A stretch of DNA of 18,724 nt, taken from NCBI GenBank assembly GCA_014380825.1, contig JACMJD010000783.1:1-18724 (forward strand). Direction: 5' to 3'. Each line of letters starts with the position of its first letter. Position 1 is the first letter of the stretch. This stretch comes from Phycisphaerae bacterium (GTDB lineage: Bacteria; Planctomycetota; Phycisphaerae; Tepidisphaerales; Tepidisphaeraceae). Below the pieces are notes generated by a model. The model was not told the DNA's origin. It made no database searches and saw only the letters and a list, made by a program, of their open reading frames with translations. Shown here piece by piece: positions 1-7,250 of the stretch. The position numbers and the translations under genes are program-made.

Positions 1-1
1 C

Positions 2-1348
2 ATCGGCCTGCTCGGCGCGGGCACCTTCGTGCAGGCGGCCGGTACGAACACGGCCACCACGGTCTTCTCGGTTGGCGAGAACGTCGGAAGCATCGGCACC
101 TATACGATCGGCGGCACCGCAGCGCTCTCCTCTCCGGAACTGGACGTCGGCTTTGAGGGCCAGGGCGTGTTCTTCCAGAACGGCGGAACGGTCACCTCAC
201 CCAACATCAACCTGGCGGCTCGCAACGGAAGCACCGGAACCTACGTGATGACCGGCGGATCGGTTGTCGCGACCGGCCCGGTCAATCAACCAGGCGATAT
301 TATCGTCGCGATCGACAACGGCACGAACGCCAGCTTCACGCAGATCGCCGGCTCCGTCACATCCAGCGGCGACATGAGCCTGGGCTACAACGCCGGCAGC
401 CGCGGAAGCTACACGTTTGACGGCGGGACGATCAACGCGAACCGCGTTCAAGTCGCCGGCAATCCTCTGACGGCGGGCGGGTTCGGAACCTTCACGCAAA
501 ACGGTGGCGTGCTCAACGCCAGCGGGACCGTCAAGGTGTGGGGCATCAATCGCGGCGTCTACCGCTTCAACGGCGGGCAGTTCACCGCGAATGCGCTGGA
601 CATTACAGGCGGCCGGTACATCGTTGGCGCGGCCAGCGGTGGCGTGCCGCGCGTCAACTCGCTGTCCATCGGAGGGAACGGCCGATTCGACCTGAACGAC
701 AACAAACTGATCATCGACTACACGGGCGCCAGCCCGATCGGCGCTGTCGCGACACCCAACACCATTACCAACTACATTGCCACCGGACGTAACGGCGGCG
801 TGGGCGGCACCTGGACCGGGCCGGGCCTGACCAGCAGCACCGCTAACGGAAATCTCTTCGCGGTGGGAGTGGCTGAAGCATCGCAGGCGTTCGGGATCAG
901 CGGCGCAGGCACTGCGACGTTCGGCGGACAGACCGTCGATGCGACCTCGGTCCTCGTCAAGTTCACCTACTACGGCGACACCGACCTGAACGGCATCGTC
1001 GACTTCGACGACTATTCACATACCGATCAGGGCTTCAACAACAACTGGCAAGGCTGGTTCAACGGCGACTTCGATTACAACGGCATCGTCGATTTTGACG
1101 ACTACTCCCTGATCGACTTCGCGTACAACACGCAGACGGTCACGCTCGGGCGCGCAGTTGCGTATCTCGATGGAAGCGATCGCAGCGGCCAGGGCATGAA
1201 CGCCGACGCCCTCAAGCGCGTGCAGGAACACTACCAACAGTTCGGCGAATCCTACGCGAACGCATTCCTCGCGGCCGTGCCGGAGCCGACGAGCCTGAGC
1301 GTGCTCGGACTGGCCATGGTGGGAATGAGTCGTCGCCGACGTCGGTAA
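2..1348 (+). CDS. PEP-CTERM surface protein with beta-strand repeats and dockerin-like loops (5' partial)
   Basis: The frame is open from base 2, so the true start lies outside the window; the GTG at 29 is only an internal codon. Numbered from that codon, residues 1-190 hold imperfect repeats of about 24-30 residues with a G-x-Y/F-x-x-x-GG core (GG pairs near 28, 52, 76, 132, 159, 182). They resemble the beta-helix repeats of autotransporter-like PEP-CTERM proteins. Residues 317-329 and 347-359 are two near-identical D-x-D-x-N-G-x-V-D-x-x-D loops exactly 30 residues apart, as in the paired calcium loops of type I dockerins. The C-terminus (about 417-439) has VPEP, a hydrophobic helix and five arginines, the PEP-CTERM/exosortase sorting layout. 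By family knowledge such proteins are exported, cleaved and anchored at the cell surface. The specific role is unknown. It converges on the flagellar operon and is probably unrelated to it. Confidence 0.88.
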   Translation: MGLLGAGTFVQAAGTNTATTVFSVGENVGSIGTYTIGGTAALSSPELDVGFEGQGVFFQNGGTVTSPNINLAARNGSTGTYVMTGGSVVATGPVNQPGDIIVAIDNGTNASFTQIAGSVTSSGDMSLGYNAGSRGSYTFDGGTINANRVQVAGNPLTAGGFGTFTQNGGVLNASGTVKVWGINRGVYRFNGGQFTANALDITGGRYIVGAASGGVPRVNSLSIGGNGRFDLNDNKLIIDYTGASPIGAVATPNTITNYIATGRNGGVGGTWTGPGLTSSTANGNLFAVGVAEASQAFGISGAGTATFGGQTVDATSVLVKFTYYGDTDLNGIVDFDDYSHTDQGFNNNWQGWFNGDFDYNGIVDFDDYSLIDFAYNTQTVTLGRAVAYLDGSDRSGQGMNADALKRVQEHYQQFGESYANAFLAAVPEPTSLSVLGLAMVGMSRRRRR

Positions 1349-1375
1349 GCGACGAGTTGATTTGTATTCAATGAG

Positions 1376-1407
1376 AAAAGCACGGGTCGCAAGACCCGTG
1401 CTTTTTT
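1376..1407 (+). terminator. Intrinsic terminator, probably bidirectional
   Basis: A perfect 13-bp stem (1376-1388 with 1393-1405) closes on a GCAA tetraloop. A run of six T follows on the plus strand, and an A run precedes it at 1376-1379, which reads as U on the minus transcript. It lies 27 bases after the stop of the PEP-CTERM gene and about 107 bases beyond the stop of the convergent fliA. It could therefore end transcripts from both sides. Confidence 0.9.
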
Positions 1408-1421
1408 GTTTGACCAGCGCT

Positions 1422-1500
1422 GTCATTCCGAGCGAAGCGAGGAATCTCGGGATGACGAATCGCGCCGGCTTCCGAGTTTCCTCGCTTCGCTCGGAATGAC
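1422..1500. repeat. REP-like inverted repeat, copy 1
   Basis: Two 29-base arms (1422-1450 and 1472-1500) match as inverted repeats at 28 of 29 positions around a 21-base centre. The arm begins GTCATTCCGAGCGAAGCGAG. The same element recurs at 15882-15961. Accidental translation gives HSERSEE-type peptides, a well-known spurious product of this repeat type in many bacterial genomes. It sits between the terminator and the fliA stop. Confidence 0.85.
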
Positions 1501-1514
1501 GCCATAAGCGAGGT

Positions 1515-2366
1515 TCACACCGCCGCGGCCTGTTGGAATTCTTTGCGGCGATCCGCCATCTGCGCACGCAGCCGCGCCAGGATGCTGCTGTGCATCTGGC
1601 TGACGCGCGATTCGCTCAGGTCCAGCGTCGCGCCGATCTCCTTCATCGTCATCTCTTCGAAGTAATACAGCACGATGATCAACCGCTCGGCCCGGCTCAG
1701 GCCCTTGGTCATCAGCTCCTTCAGATCCTTGCGTTGAATCTCCCGCACCGGATCAGCGCCGCGCTTGTCTTCCAGCACGTCGATCTCTCGGACGTCCTTG
1801 TTGCCGTCCGTCTCAAACCACTTGCGGCTGAGGCTGACGAGTCCAACCGCCGACGCGTCCTTCGCCATCTTTTCAAATTCGCCCATCGATACTTTCAGTC
1901 GCTTGGCGATCTCATCATTCGTCGGCGATCGGCCCAATTCGACCTCGAGCTGCTTGCTCGCGCCGTCGAGCTTATGAGCGCGGCTGCGCACGAGGCGCGG
2001 CACCCAGTCCATCGATCGCAGCTCATCAAGGATCGCGCCGCGGATTCGCGGGGCGCAGTACGTTTCGAACTTCACGCCGCGCTCCAGGTCGAACGCGTTG
2101 ATCGCGTCCATCAACCCGAAGATGCCGGCGGACATTAAATCGTCCAGCTCGACTTCATCCGGCAGCTTCACATGAATGCGCTCGGCGTTGTAGCGGACCA
2201 GGTGGAGATAATTCTCCATCAGGATGTTGCGCAGCGGCTCGGTCTTGTTCTTCTTGTACTCGACCCACACCTCTTTGATGTCGCGCTTGGGTTTTGGTGT
2301 GGGCTTTGGAAGCTCCAGTTTCTCGCGTTCCTTAGCTTCCTTAAGTGATGTAGCGGCCTTGCTCAT
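1515..2366 (-). CDS. fliA: Flagellar sigma-28 factor FliA (WhiG/SigD family)
   Basis: This 283-residue protein is an RNA polymerase sigma factor for late flagellar and chemotaxis promoters. Region 2 spans about residues 45-125: DDLMSAG, then FDLERGVKFETYCAPRIRGA, then the FliA-type RSMDWVPR signature near 117-124. Region 3 (GRSPTNDEIAKRL) follows, and region 4 (about 223-270) holds LSRAERLI, a YYFEE-MTMKEI segment and the SRVSQMHSSIL recognition helix. The ATG at 2366 has a strong GGGAGG Shine-Dalgarno (2372-2377) five bases upstream. The 28-residue N-terminal extension is rich in Lys, Glu and Pro, and longer than in most relatives. It is the last gene of the operon, so making FliA late could couple it to export-gate assembly. 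No FlgM anti-sigma gene is visible in the window. Confidence 0.96.
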   Translation of the reverse strand: MSKAATSLKEAKEREKLELPKPTPKPKRDIKEVWVEYKKNKTEPLRNILMENYLHLVRYNAERIHVKLPDEVELDDLMSAGIFGLMDAINAFDLERGVKFETYCAPRIRGAILDELRSMDWVPRLVRSRAHKLDGASKQLEVELGRSPTNDEIAKRLKVSMGEFEKMAKDASAVGLVSLSRKWFETDGNKDVREIDVLEDKRGADPVREIQRKDLKELMTKGLSRAERLIIVLYYFEEMTMKEIGATLDLSESRVSQMHSSILARLRAQMADRRKEFQQAAAV

Positions 2367-2390
2367 TACTGCCTCCCGATCCTTGGGTGT

Positions 2391-2480
2391 TTAGTGACCT
2401 GCGTTATTCTGCTTTCGCTCAACCATCTGCGATGGGAATTCCGATACGAGGGCAACTCTGCTTATCGGTCTACCCATCAT
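2391..2480 (-). CDS. Possible 29-codon ORF translationally coupled upstream of fliA
   Basis: A short frame starts at ATG 2478-2480 (second ATG at 2475-2477) and ends with TAA at 2391. Its ATG overlaps the TGA of the upstream membrane-protein gene (ATGA), and AGAGG lies seven bases before the start. It ends 24 bases before the fliA start. The predicted peptide begins MMGRPISRVALVSEF and matches no family I know. Codon use argues against it: AGA appears twice and ATA once, and only about half of third positions are G or C, unlike its neighbours. It may be a leader peptide or simply spacer with a chance frame. Confidence 0.3.
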   Translation of the reverse strand: MMGRPISRVALVSEFPSQMVERKQNNAGH

Positions 2481-2719
2481 TGTTTCGCCTCTGATTTTTC
2501 CTGACTTTTTGTCGACACTCGAACCGACTCGGCGACGTTCTCCTCGATCATTCGCCTGGCCATCAGTCCGATAACCAGCGCGATCGCGTAAGTACTGCCC
2601 ATGGCCACGAGCGCGCGCCCGACGGCCACGCCGAAACCGTTGCCCGCGCCGATCCCGCCGATCAGCAGGCACAGCACGAACACGACCAACGACATTGCAC
2701 CGGCCAAGCGTTGTGGCAT
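2477..2719 (-). CDS. Small two-helix membrane protein between flhG and fliA
   Basis: I do not recognise the family of this 80-residue protein. It has two hydrophobic segments (about residues 9-24 and 31-53) joined by a Gly-rich turn (GGIGAGNGFGVAVG). A charged cytoplasmic-looking tail, ARRMIEENV then a Lys/Ser/Glu-rich end, follows, which suggests an integral inner-membrane protein with a short hydrophilic C-terminus. The ATG at 2719 has no obvious Shine-Dalgarno. It lies on the same strand as flhG, separated by a 92-base gap with a hairpin repeat, and its stop overlaps a tiny ORF leading to fliA. In Bacillus the flhG-sigD interval holds che genes, so this protein takes a different place-holder. 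A role in flagellation is inferred only from position. Confidence 0.7.
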   Translation of the reverse strand: MPQRLAGAMSLVVFVLCLLIGGIGAGNGFGVAVGRALVAMGSTYAIALVIGLMARRMIEENVAESVRVSTKSQEKSEAKQ

Positions 2720-2730
2720 ATTTGCCGAGA

Positions 2731-2811
2731 AGTCAGAGGTCAGAGGTAAGAGGTCAGGAAGAAGTCGAATTCAATTTCTTTCCTGACCTCTGAACTCTGC
2801 CCTTTGCCCTC
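2731..2811. repeat. GTCAGAGG-type repeat forming an inverted pair after flhG
   Basis: The left arm (2731-2760) has three GTCAGAGG/AGAGGTCAGG-type units. The right arm (2776-2811) carries the complementary series. A perfect 12-bp stem (2749-2760 with 2780-2791) encloses 19 bases. The right arm, read on the minus strand, is nearly the same as the sequence at 12994-13028, including the shared 20-mer GGGCAGAGTTCAGAGGTCAG. It starts directly after the flhG stop. Confidence 0.75.
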
Positions 2812-3729
2812 TCACCTCCTGAACCACCGGCTCATTCGATTGAAGAAGCCATCCTGTCCCAGTTTACCCCCGACGCCCTGCTCTAATCGCATTGCGAGCT
2901 TTGCGATGCTCTGACTCGCCGCACAGCGCGGGCTGCCGAGCACGAAAGGCTGACGCTTGCGCACCGCCAGCGGAACTTGCTCATCGGCGGGAAGCCAGCC
3001 ACCGTCGAGGACCGTCACATTCAAAAATTGTTTGGCGACTTTTGCAATTCGGTCGAAGACGACCTTCGCTTCGGCGCTCGATTGCGCCTGGTTGACGAGC
3101 AAACTCAGCCGTCGCGATTGATTGTCCTTGCTGACAACCTTGATCACCGCATACGCGTCGGTGATCGCGGTCGGTTCCGGCGTCGTAACGACCAGGACGT
3201 GGTCGGCGCACCGCGTGAACGACAGAACGTTCGGACTGATGCCCGCTCCGGTGTCGATCAGGATGATGTCGGTCTGCATTTCGAGCTGGCCAAGCGAATC
3301 GACCAGCCGCTGGCGATCCATGTCGGTGAGATCCGCCATGCGTGCAAGGCCGGACGCGCCGCCGATCAATCGGAACCCGCCCGGCCCGGGAACGAGCACT
3401 TCGTGCAGCTCTTTCTTTCGCGCGATCACGTGCGACAGATTGCTTGAGAGATTGATATTGCAGAGCACATCGGCATTGGCCAGGCCGAGGTCCGCATCGA
3501 GCAGGACGACATCGCGCCCCGCCGCTGCGAATTGGATTGCGAGGTTCACGGCGATGTTGCTCTTCCCGACGCCGCCCTTCCCGCTGGTGATGGCGATGAC
3601 GCTCGCGCCGACGCGCTCCTTGCCCGGCGCAGCATCTTCCGGCGTCGGTTTGGGCGCCCCATTCGATGGTGGTAGCGATCGCTCCACCATCGTGCGCAAC
3701 TGCGTGGCCTGATCAAACAGAACAGTCAT
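2812..3729 (-). CDS. flhG: FlhG (FleN/YlxH), MinD-like ATPase controlling flagellar number
   Basis: This 305-residue ParA/MinD-type ATPase limits flagellar number, working with FlhF at the membrane. The N-terminus contains DQATQLR (residues 6-12), the DQAxxLR motif known to stimulate FlhF GTPase activity. The deviant Walker A is GKGGVGKS (50-57), with the signature lysine K51. DADLGLAN (78-85) follows, then a Walker B-like IILIDTGAGIS. The extreme C-terminus, FFNRMSRWFRR, is a plausible amphipathic membrane-targeting helix like that of MinD. The ATG at 3729 lies three bases after the flhF stop, so the pair is co-translated. A Pro-rich linker (about residues 20-37) separates the FlhF-activating motif from the ATPase core. 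Confidence 0.96.
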   Translation of the reverse strand: MTVLFDQATQLRTMVERSLPPSNGAPKPTPEDAAPGKERVGASVIAITSGKGGVGKSNIAVNLAIQFAAAGRDVVLLDADLGLANADVLCNINLSSNLSHVIARKKELHEVLVPGPGGFRLIGGASGLARMADLTDMDRQRLVDSLGQLEMQTDIILIDTGAGISPNVLSFTRCADHVLVVTTPEPTAITDAYAVIKVVSKDNQSRRLSLLVNQAQSSAEAKVVFDRIAKVAKQFLNVTVLDGGWLPADEQVPLAVRKRQPFVLGSPRCAASQSIAKLAMRLEQGVGGKLGQDGFFNRMSRWFRR

Positions 3730-3732
3730 GTT

Positions 3733-5055
3733 TCACAGTCCTTCGCCGAGGATCAACCTCGCCAAGCGACGCCCGTCTCCCGTCTCGATATCGTCCGGCA
3801 CGTTCTGCCCGGTCGTGATGTACGAGAGCGACTTGTTCAACTTGCGAATCGCATTCAGCACAACGCCCACATGCGCGGCCTCATCCAGCTTCGTGAAGAT
3901 CACCTTGTCGAAATTCACCGCGCTGAATTTCTCCACCGCCAACTCAACGCAATCCTGACTGGCTGTGCTGCACAGCACGAGGTGAATTTCATCCGGCGCG
4001 GCCGCGTCTAGAAATCCGCGAAGCTCGTTGATCTTCATCGCATCGCGCGGGCTCCGTCCGGCCGTGTCGATCAGAATGTATTCGCAATCGCTGATCGACC
4101 GCACTGCCTCCCGCAGATCGTCGGCCGAGTTCGTTACCCGAAGCGGGCATTGCAGGATATCCGCATATCGCTTGAGCTGATCGATAGCCGCGATGCGATA
4201 GGTGTCGATCGTGATCAAGCCAACGGATTTCTTCTCGACCAGTTTCAGCTTCGCCGCCAACTTCGCGATCGTCGTCGTTTTGCCCACACCGGTCGGACCA
4301 ATCAGCGCCACCACGTGCGGCCCGGTTTTCTTTGTCCGCGTGATCGGCCCGGTCGTCGGGATCAGCTTTTCGATTTGCTCCGCGAGCTTGTCCTTCACGA
4401 ACGCGTCGTTCTTCAGGTATTCCGGACGAATCTGCTTCTTCAGCGTTCCCATGATCTCGCCGGCCAGTTCCGTCGCCACCTGGTTCTGGATCAGGCGGAG
4501 GTAGTAGTCGAACAATTCTTCCGGCACATCCGGCGCGTCCTTTCGGTGGATCGAATCGACCAGACCGGAGACGAGCTTCTTTAGATCTTCGACATCTTTA
4601 GCGACTTGAACGGAGAAGATATTCGTCGCCGCCGCCGATTCGAGCAGTGCTCGACCAGGTTGTGGATTGTGCTGCGTGGGCGGGGCTGCGAGCGCAAGAT
4701 TCACCGCGCCGATCGGCTCCAGCGACCGCGCGACCGGGCCGTCGGCATACGCCGGAACGGTCCGCCCTGCCGCGGCGGTTGCCAGGCGGAATTGCGAAAC
4801 CGCCGCCACGCGCTGCGGTGAGGGCGTCTTTGTCTGTTCAACGAAATTGTTATTCGCCGGCGCCGCGCGATTTCGCGCCGGGCCGCCAATTCCTTTACCC
4901 GCGGTAATCTCCACAAACTCGCGCCGCACCAGGCCAAGCCACGTGCGCTTGGTGTACGTTCGCGTGTGCAGGATCACGGCGTTGAAGCCCATCGCCTGCT
5001 TCACCTTTTGCAGGCATTCGATCATCGTCGTTGCTGTGAAAGTCTGGAGGTTCAT
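3733..5055 (-). CDS. flhF: FlhF, SRP-type GTPase for flagellar placement
   Basis: This protein of about 440 residues is an SRP-family GTPase that marks the site of flagellar assembly. The N-terminal B-domain segment (MNLQTFTATTMIECLQKVKQ) is followed by a poorly conserved linker and an N domain. The G domain begins near residue 250: P-loop GPTGVGKTT (about 253-261), DTYRIAAIDQLKRYA, G3 motif DTAGR (about 330) and G4 motif TKLDE (about 388). I chose ATG 5055 because AGGG lies ten bases upstream. An in-frame GTG at 5061 would add two residues but leaves only four bases to that site. flhA ends about 79 bases upstream, and flhG follows after three bases. The protein is full length with all GTPase motifs intact. 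Confidence 0.95.
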   Translation of the reverse strand: MNLQTFTATTMIECLQKVKQAMGFNAVILHTRTYTKRTWLGLVRREFVEITAGKGIGGPARNRAAPANNNFVEQTKTPSPQRVAAVSQFRLATAAAGRTVPAYADGPVARSLEPIGAVNLALAAPPTQHNPQPGRALLESAAATNIFSVQVAKDVEDLKKLVSGLVDSIHRKDAPDVPEELFDYYLRLIQNQVATELAGEIMGTLKKQIRPEYLKNDAFVKDKLAEQIEKLIPTTGPITRTKKTGPHVVALIGPTGVGKTTTIAKLAAKLKLVEKKSVGLITIDTYRIAAIDQLKRYADILQCPLRVTNSADDLREAVRSISDCEYILIDTAGRSPRDAMKINELRGFLDAAAPDEIHLVLCSTASQDCVELAVEKFSAVNFDKVIFTKLDEAAHVGVVLNAIRKLNKSLSYITTGQNVPDDIETGDGRRLARLILGEGL

Positions 5056-5134
5056 ATGCACTGCACCCTGCCGTCAACGCATGACGCGCGTCGCGGCGAG
5101 AAGCCCCTGTTCGAAATGAATTCTAAAGCTCGTC

Positions 5135-7243
5135 TCATCCGTTGATTCCCACCATCGCGACCGCTTCCACCGCGATCTCCGGCGCCACCTCGTTGTACCC
5201 AAGCACCGCCACCTGAGGCAGTGCCGTCTCGATCATCCGTCGCACGATGCCGCGCACCTGCGGGCTGCACAGCACGACCGCCGTGCGACCGGTTTGCGTC
5301 AACTCGGCGCACTTGTCCGCGATTTGCTTGGCGATCTGCTGCTGCGTCTGCGGCGGCATCGTCAAGTTCGTGCCGCGCTCGGATCGCTCGACGTGTCCGT
5401 TGATCAAATCTTCCAGCGCCGGATCGATCGTGATGCACCACAAACGATCGCGCTCGTCGACATATTGCTTGCAGATCGTCCGCGCCAGCGCGTGGCGGAC
5501 GTATTCACCCAGAACATCCAGATCCTTCGTGCGCGGCGCGTAGTCGCCTAGCGTTTCGAGGATCGTCTCGAGATCGCGCACCGGTACGCGCTCGCGCAAC
5601 AGGCTCTGGCAGACGCGTTGCAGGTCGCCGGGCTTGAGGATCGTCGGCACGACCTCTTCCACCAGGGCCGGGCAACGCTGCTTGAGGTTGTCGATCAGGT
5701 TCTTGATTTCCTGCCGCGTCAGCAACTCGTGCGCGTGCGACTTGATGACCTCCGTGAGATGCGTCGCCAACACGGCGGTCGCCTCCACGACCGTGTAATT
5801 CAACAGCTCCGCCTGCGCGCGTTGCGGTTCGGTAATCCAGTATGCCGGCAGACCGAACGCCGGTTCGGTGGTTGCCTCCGCGCCTGGGATCGGGCCGGAC
5901 GTCGCGCCGTTGTCCATGGCGAGGAATTGTTCCGGATACGTCACGCCCCGCGCGACCGGCTGGCCCTTGATCTTGATGATGTAGTCGTTCGCCGAGAGCT
6001 GCATGTTGTCGCGGATGCGGATGGGCGGGACGACGATGCCCAGATCGATCGCGATCTGCCGGCGAATCAGGCTGATGCGATCGAGCAAGTCGCCGCCCTT
6101 CGCGGCATCCACGAGCTTCACCAGGCCGTAGCCGACTTCCAGCTCCATCGCGTCGACGTCGAGCAGTTTCTCGACCTTTTCCGGCTCCTTCTTCTCCGAC
6201 TCCGCATGCTCCGCCGCGGCTTTCGTGCTGGCGCGCTTTTTCTCTCCCTTCGTCAGGATGTACGCAAGGCTGCAGCATCCGGCTCCGAGAATGATCATCG
6301 GAATTTTTGGCATACCCGTGAGCATCAGGATTCCAAGGAATGCGGCGGCGATCATCAGCGAGCGCGCGTTGCCGAAAACCTGCGTCATCAACTCATCGCC
6401 AAGATCTTTACGGCTGCTAGTGCGCGTCACGATCAAACCAGCGGCGAGCGACACGACGAATGCGGGAATCTGGCTGACCAGTCCGTCGCCGATCGTAAGC
6501 TGCGTGTAGAGCTTGGCGGTGGGCAGAATCTCCCAGCCGTTCTCAACCATGCCGACGTACAGGCCGCCCAAGATGTTGACGAACGTGATGACGATGCCGG
6601 CGATTGCGTCGCCGCGGACGAATTTGCTGGCACCGTCCATCGCACCGTAGAAGTCCGCTTCCTGCGCGATCGCTTCGCGACGCTGGCGGGCCTGCGGTTC
6701 GGTGATTACCCCGGCGTTCACATCGGCATCAATCGCCATCTGCTTGCCTGGCATCGCGTCCAACGTAAACCGCGCGGCTACTTCAGAGATGCGCGTCGCG
6801 CCTTTGGTAATGACGACGAACTGAATCACGAAGATGATCACAAAGATAATGATGCCGACGGCGAGCGAACCGGCGGTCACCATGCTGGCGAACGTGTGTA
6901 CGACTTCGCCCGCGCCGCTCATCGCGCTGACCGGATCTTTGAATCGCGTGCCGGCCGTCAGGATCAATCGCGTGGTGGCGACGTTCAGCACGAGCCGGAA
7001 CATCGTGACCGCCAGCAGCAGCGACGGCATGACCGCGAACTCGAGCGGGCTCTTCACGTAGATTGTCGTCACGAGCACGATCACGGAGATCGTCATGTTG
7101 ACGATCAGCAAAAAGTCCAGAATCGCCGGCGGCAGCGGCGCGAGAATGACCACCAGCAGCGCGATAAAGAAGAACGGAAAGATCAGCCCACGATTATCGC
7201 GAAGGCGAGCGAGCAGAGGATGTGGTGCGGCGATCGCAGACAT
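5135..7243 (-). CDS. flhA: FlhA, export-gate component
   Basis: This 702-residue protein, close to the family's usual length, is the ring-forming gate component of the flagellar type III export apparatus. It binds chaperone-substrate complexes and helps convert the proton-motive force. The N-terminal half has about eight hydrophobic segments (first near residues 21-43). The FHIPEP signature is clear at about 148-213: RISEVAARFTLDAMPGKQMA, then EADFYGAMDGASKFVRGDAI. A charged linker (about 335-365) leads to the C-terminal cytoplasmic domain. The ATG at 7243 is seven bases after the flhB stop, implying tight co-translation. No frameshift or missing motif was seen. Confidence 0.98.
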   Translation of the reverse strand: MSAIAAPHPLLARLRDNRGLIFPFFFIALLVVILAPLPPAILDFLLIVNMTISVIVLVTTIYVKSPLEFAVMPSLLLAVTMFRLVLNVATTRLILTAGTRFKDPVSAMSGAGEVVHTFASMVTAGSLAVGIIIFVIIFVIQFVVITKGATRISEVAARFTLDAMPGKQMAIDADVNAGVITEPQARQRREAIAQEADFYGAMDGASKFVRGDAIAGIVITFVNILGGLYVGMVENGWEILPTAKLYTQLTIGDGLVSQIPAFVVSLAAGLIVTRTSSRKDLGDELMTQVFGNARSLMIAAAFLGILMLTGMPKIPMIILGAGCCSLAYILTKGEKKRASTKAAAEHAESEKKEPEKVEKLLDVDAMELEVGYGLVKLVDAAKGGDLLDRISLIRRQIAIDLGIVVPPIRIRDNMQLSANDYIIKIKGQPVARGVTYPEQFLAMDNGATSGPIPGAEATTEPAFGLPAYWITEPQRAQAELLNYTVVEATAVLATHLTEVIKSHAHELLTRQEIKNLIDNLKQRCPALVEEVVPTILKPGDLQRVCQSLLRERVPVRDLETILETLGDYAPRTKDLDVLGEYVRHALARTICKQYVDERDRLWCITIDPALEDLINGHVERSERGTNLTMPPQTQQQIAKQIADKCAELTQTGRTAVVLCSPQVRGIVRRMIETALPQVAVLGYNEVAPEIAVEAVAMVGING

Positions 7244-7250
7244 TGTCTAA

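Noticed and set aside
1016..1567. 183-codon minus-strand ORF between fliA and the PEP-CTERM gene
   Set aside because: Its N-terminal part translates the REP-like hairpin (HSERSEE... peptide) and the rest is antisense to the surface-protein gene.
2391..2672. 93-codon frame overlapping the two-helix membrane gene
   Set aside because: The upstream part is an Arg/Gly-rich shadow. Only the last 29 codons, which lie outside the membrane gene, are considered separately.
2731..3028. The GTCAGAGG tract as a CRISPR or tandem array
   Set aside because: The units are short, imperfect and without spacers of constant length; no cas genes are present.
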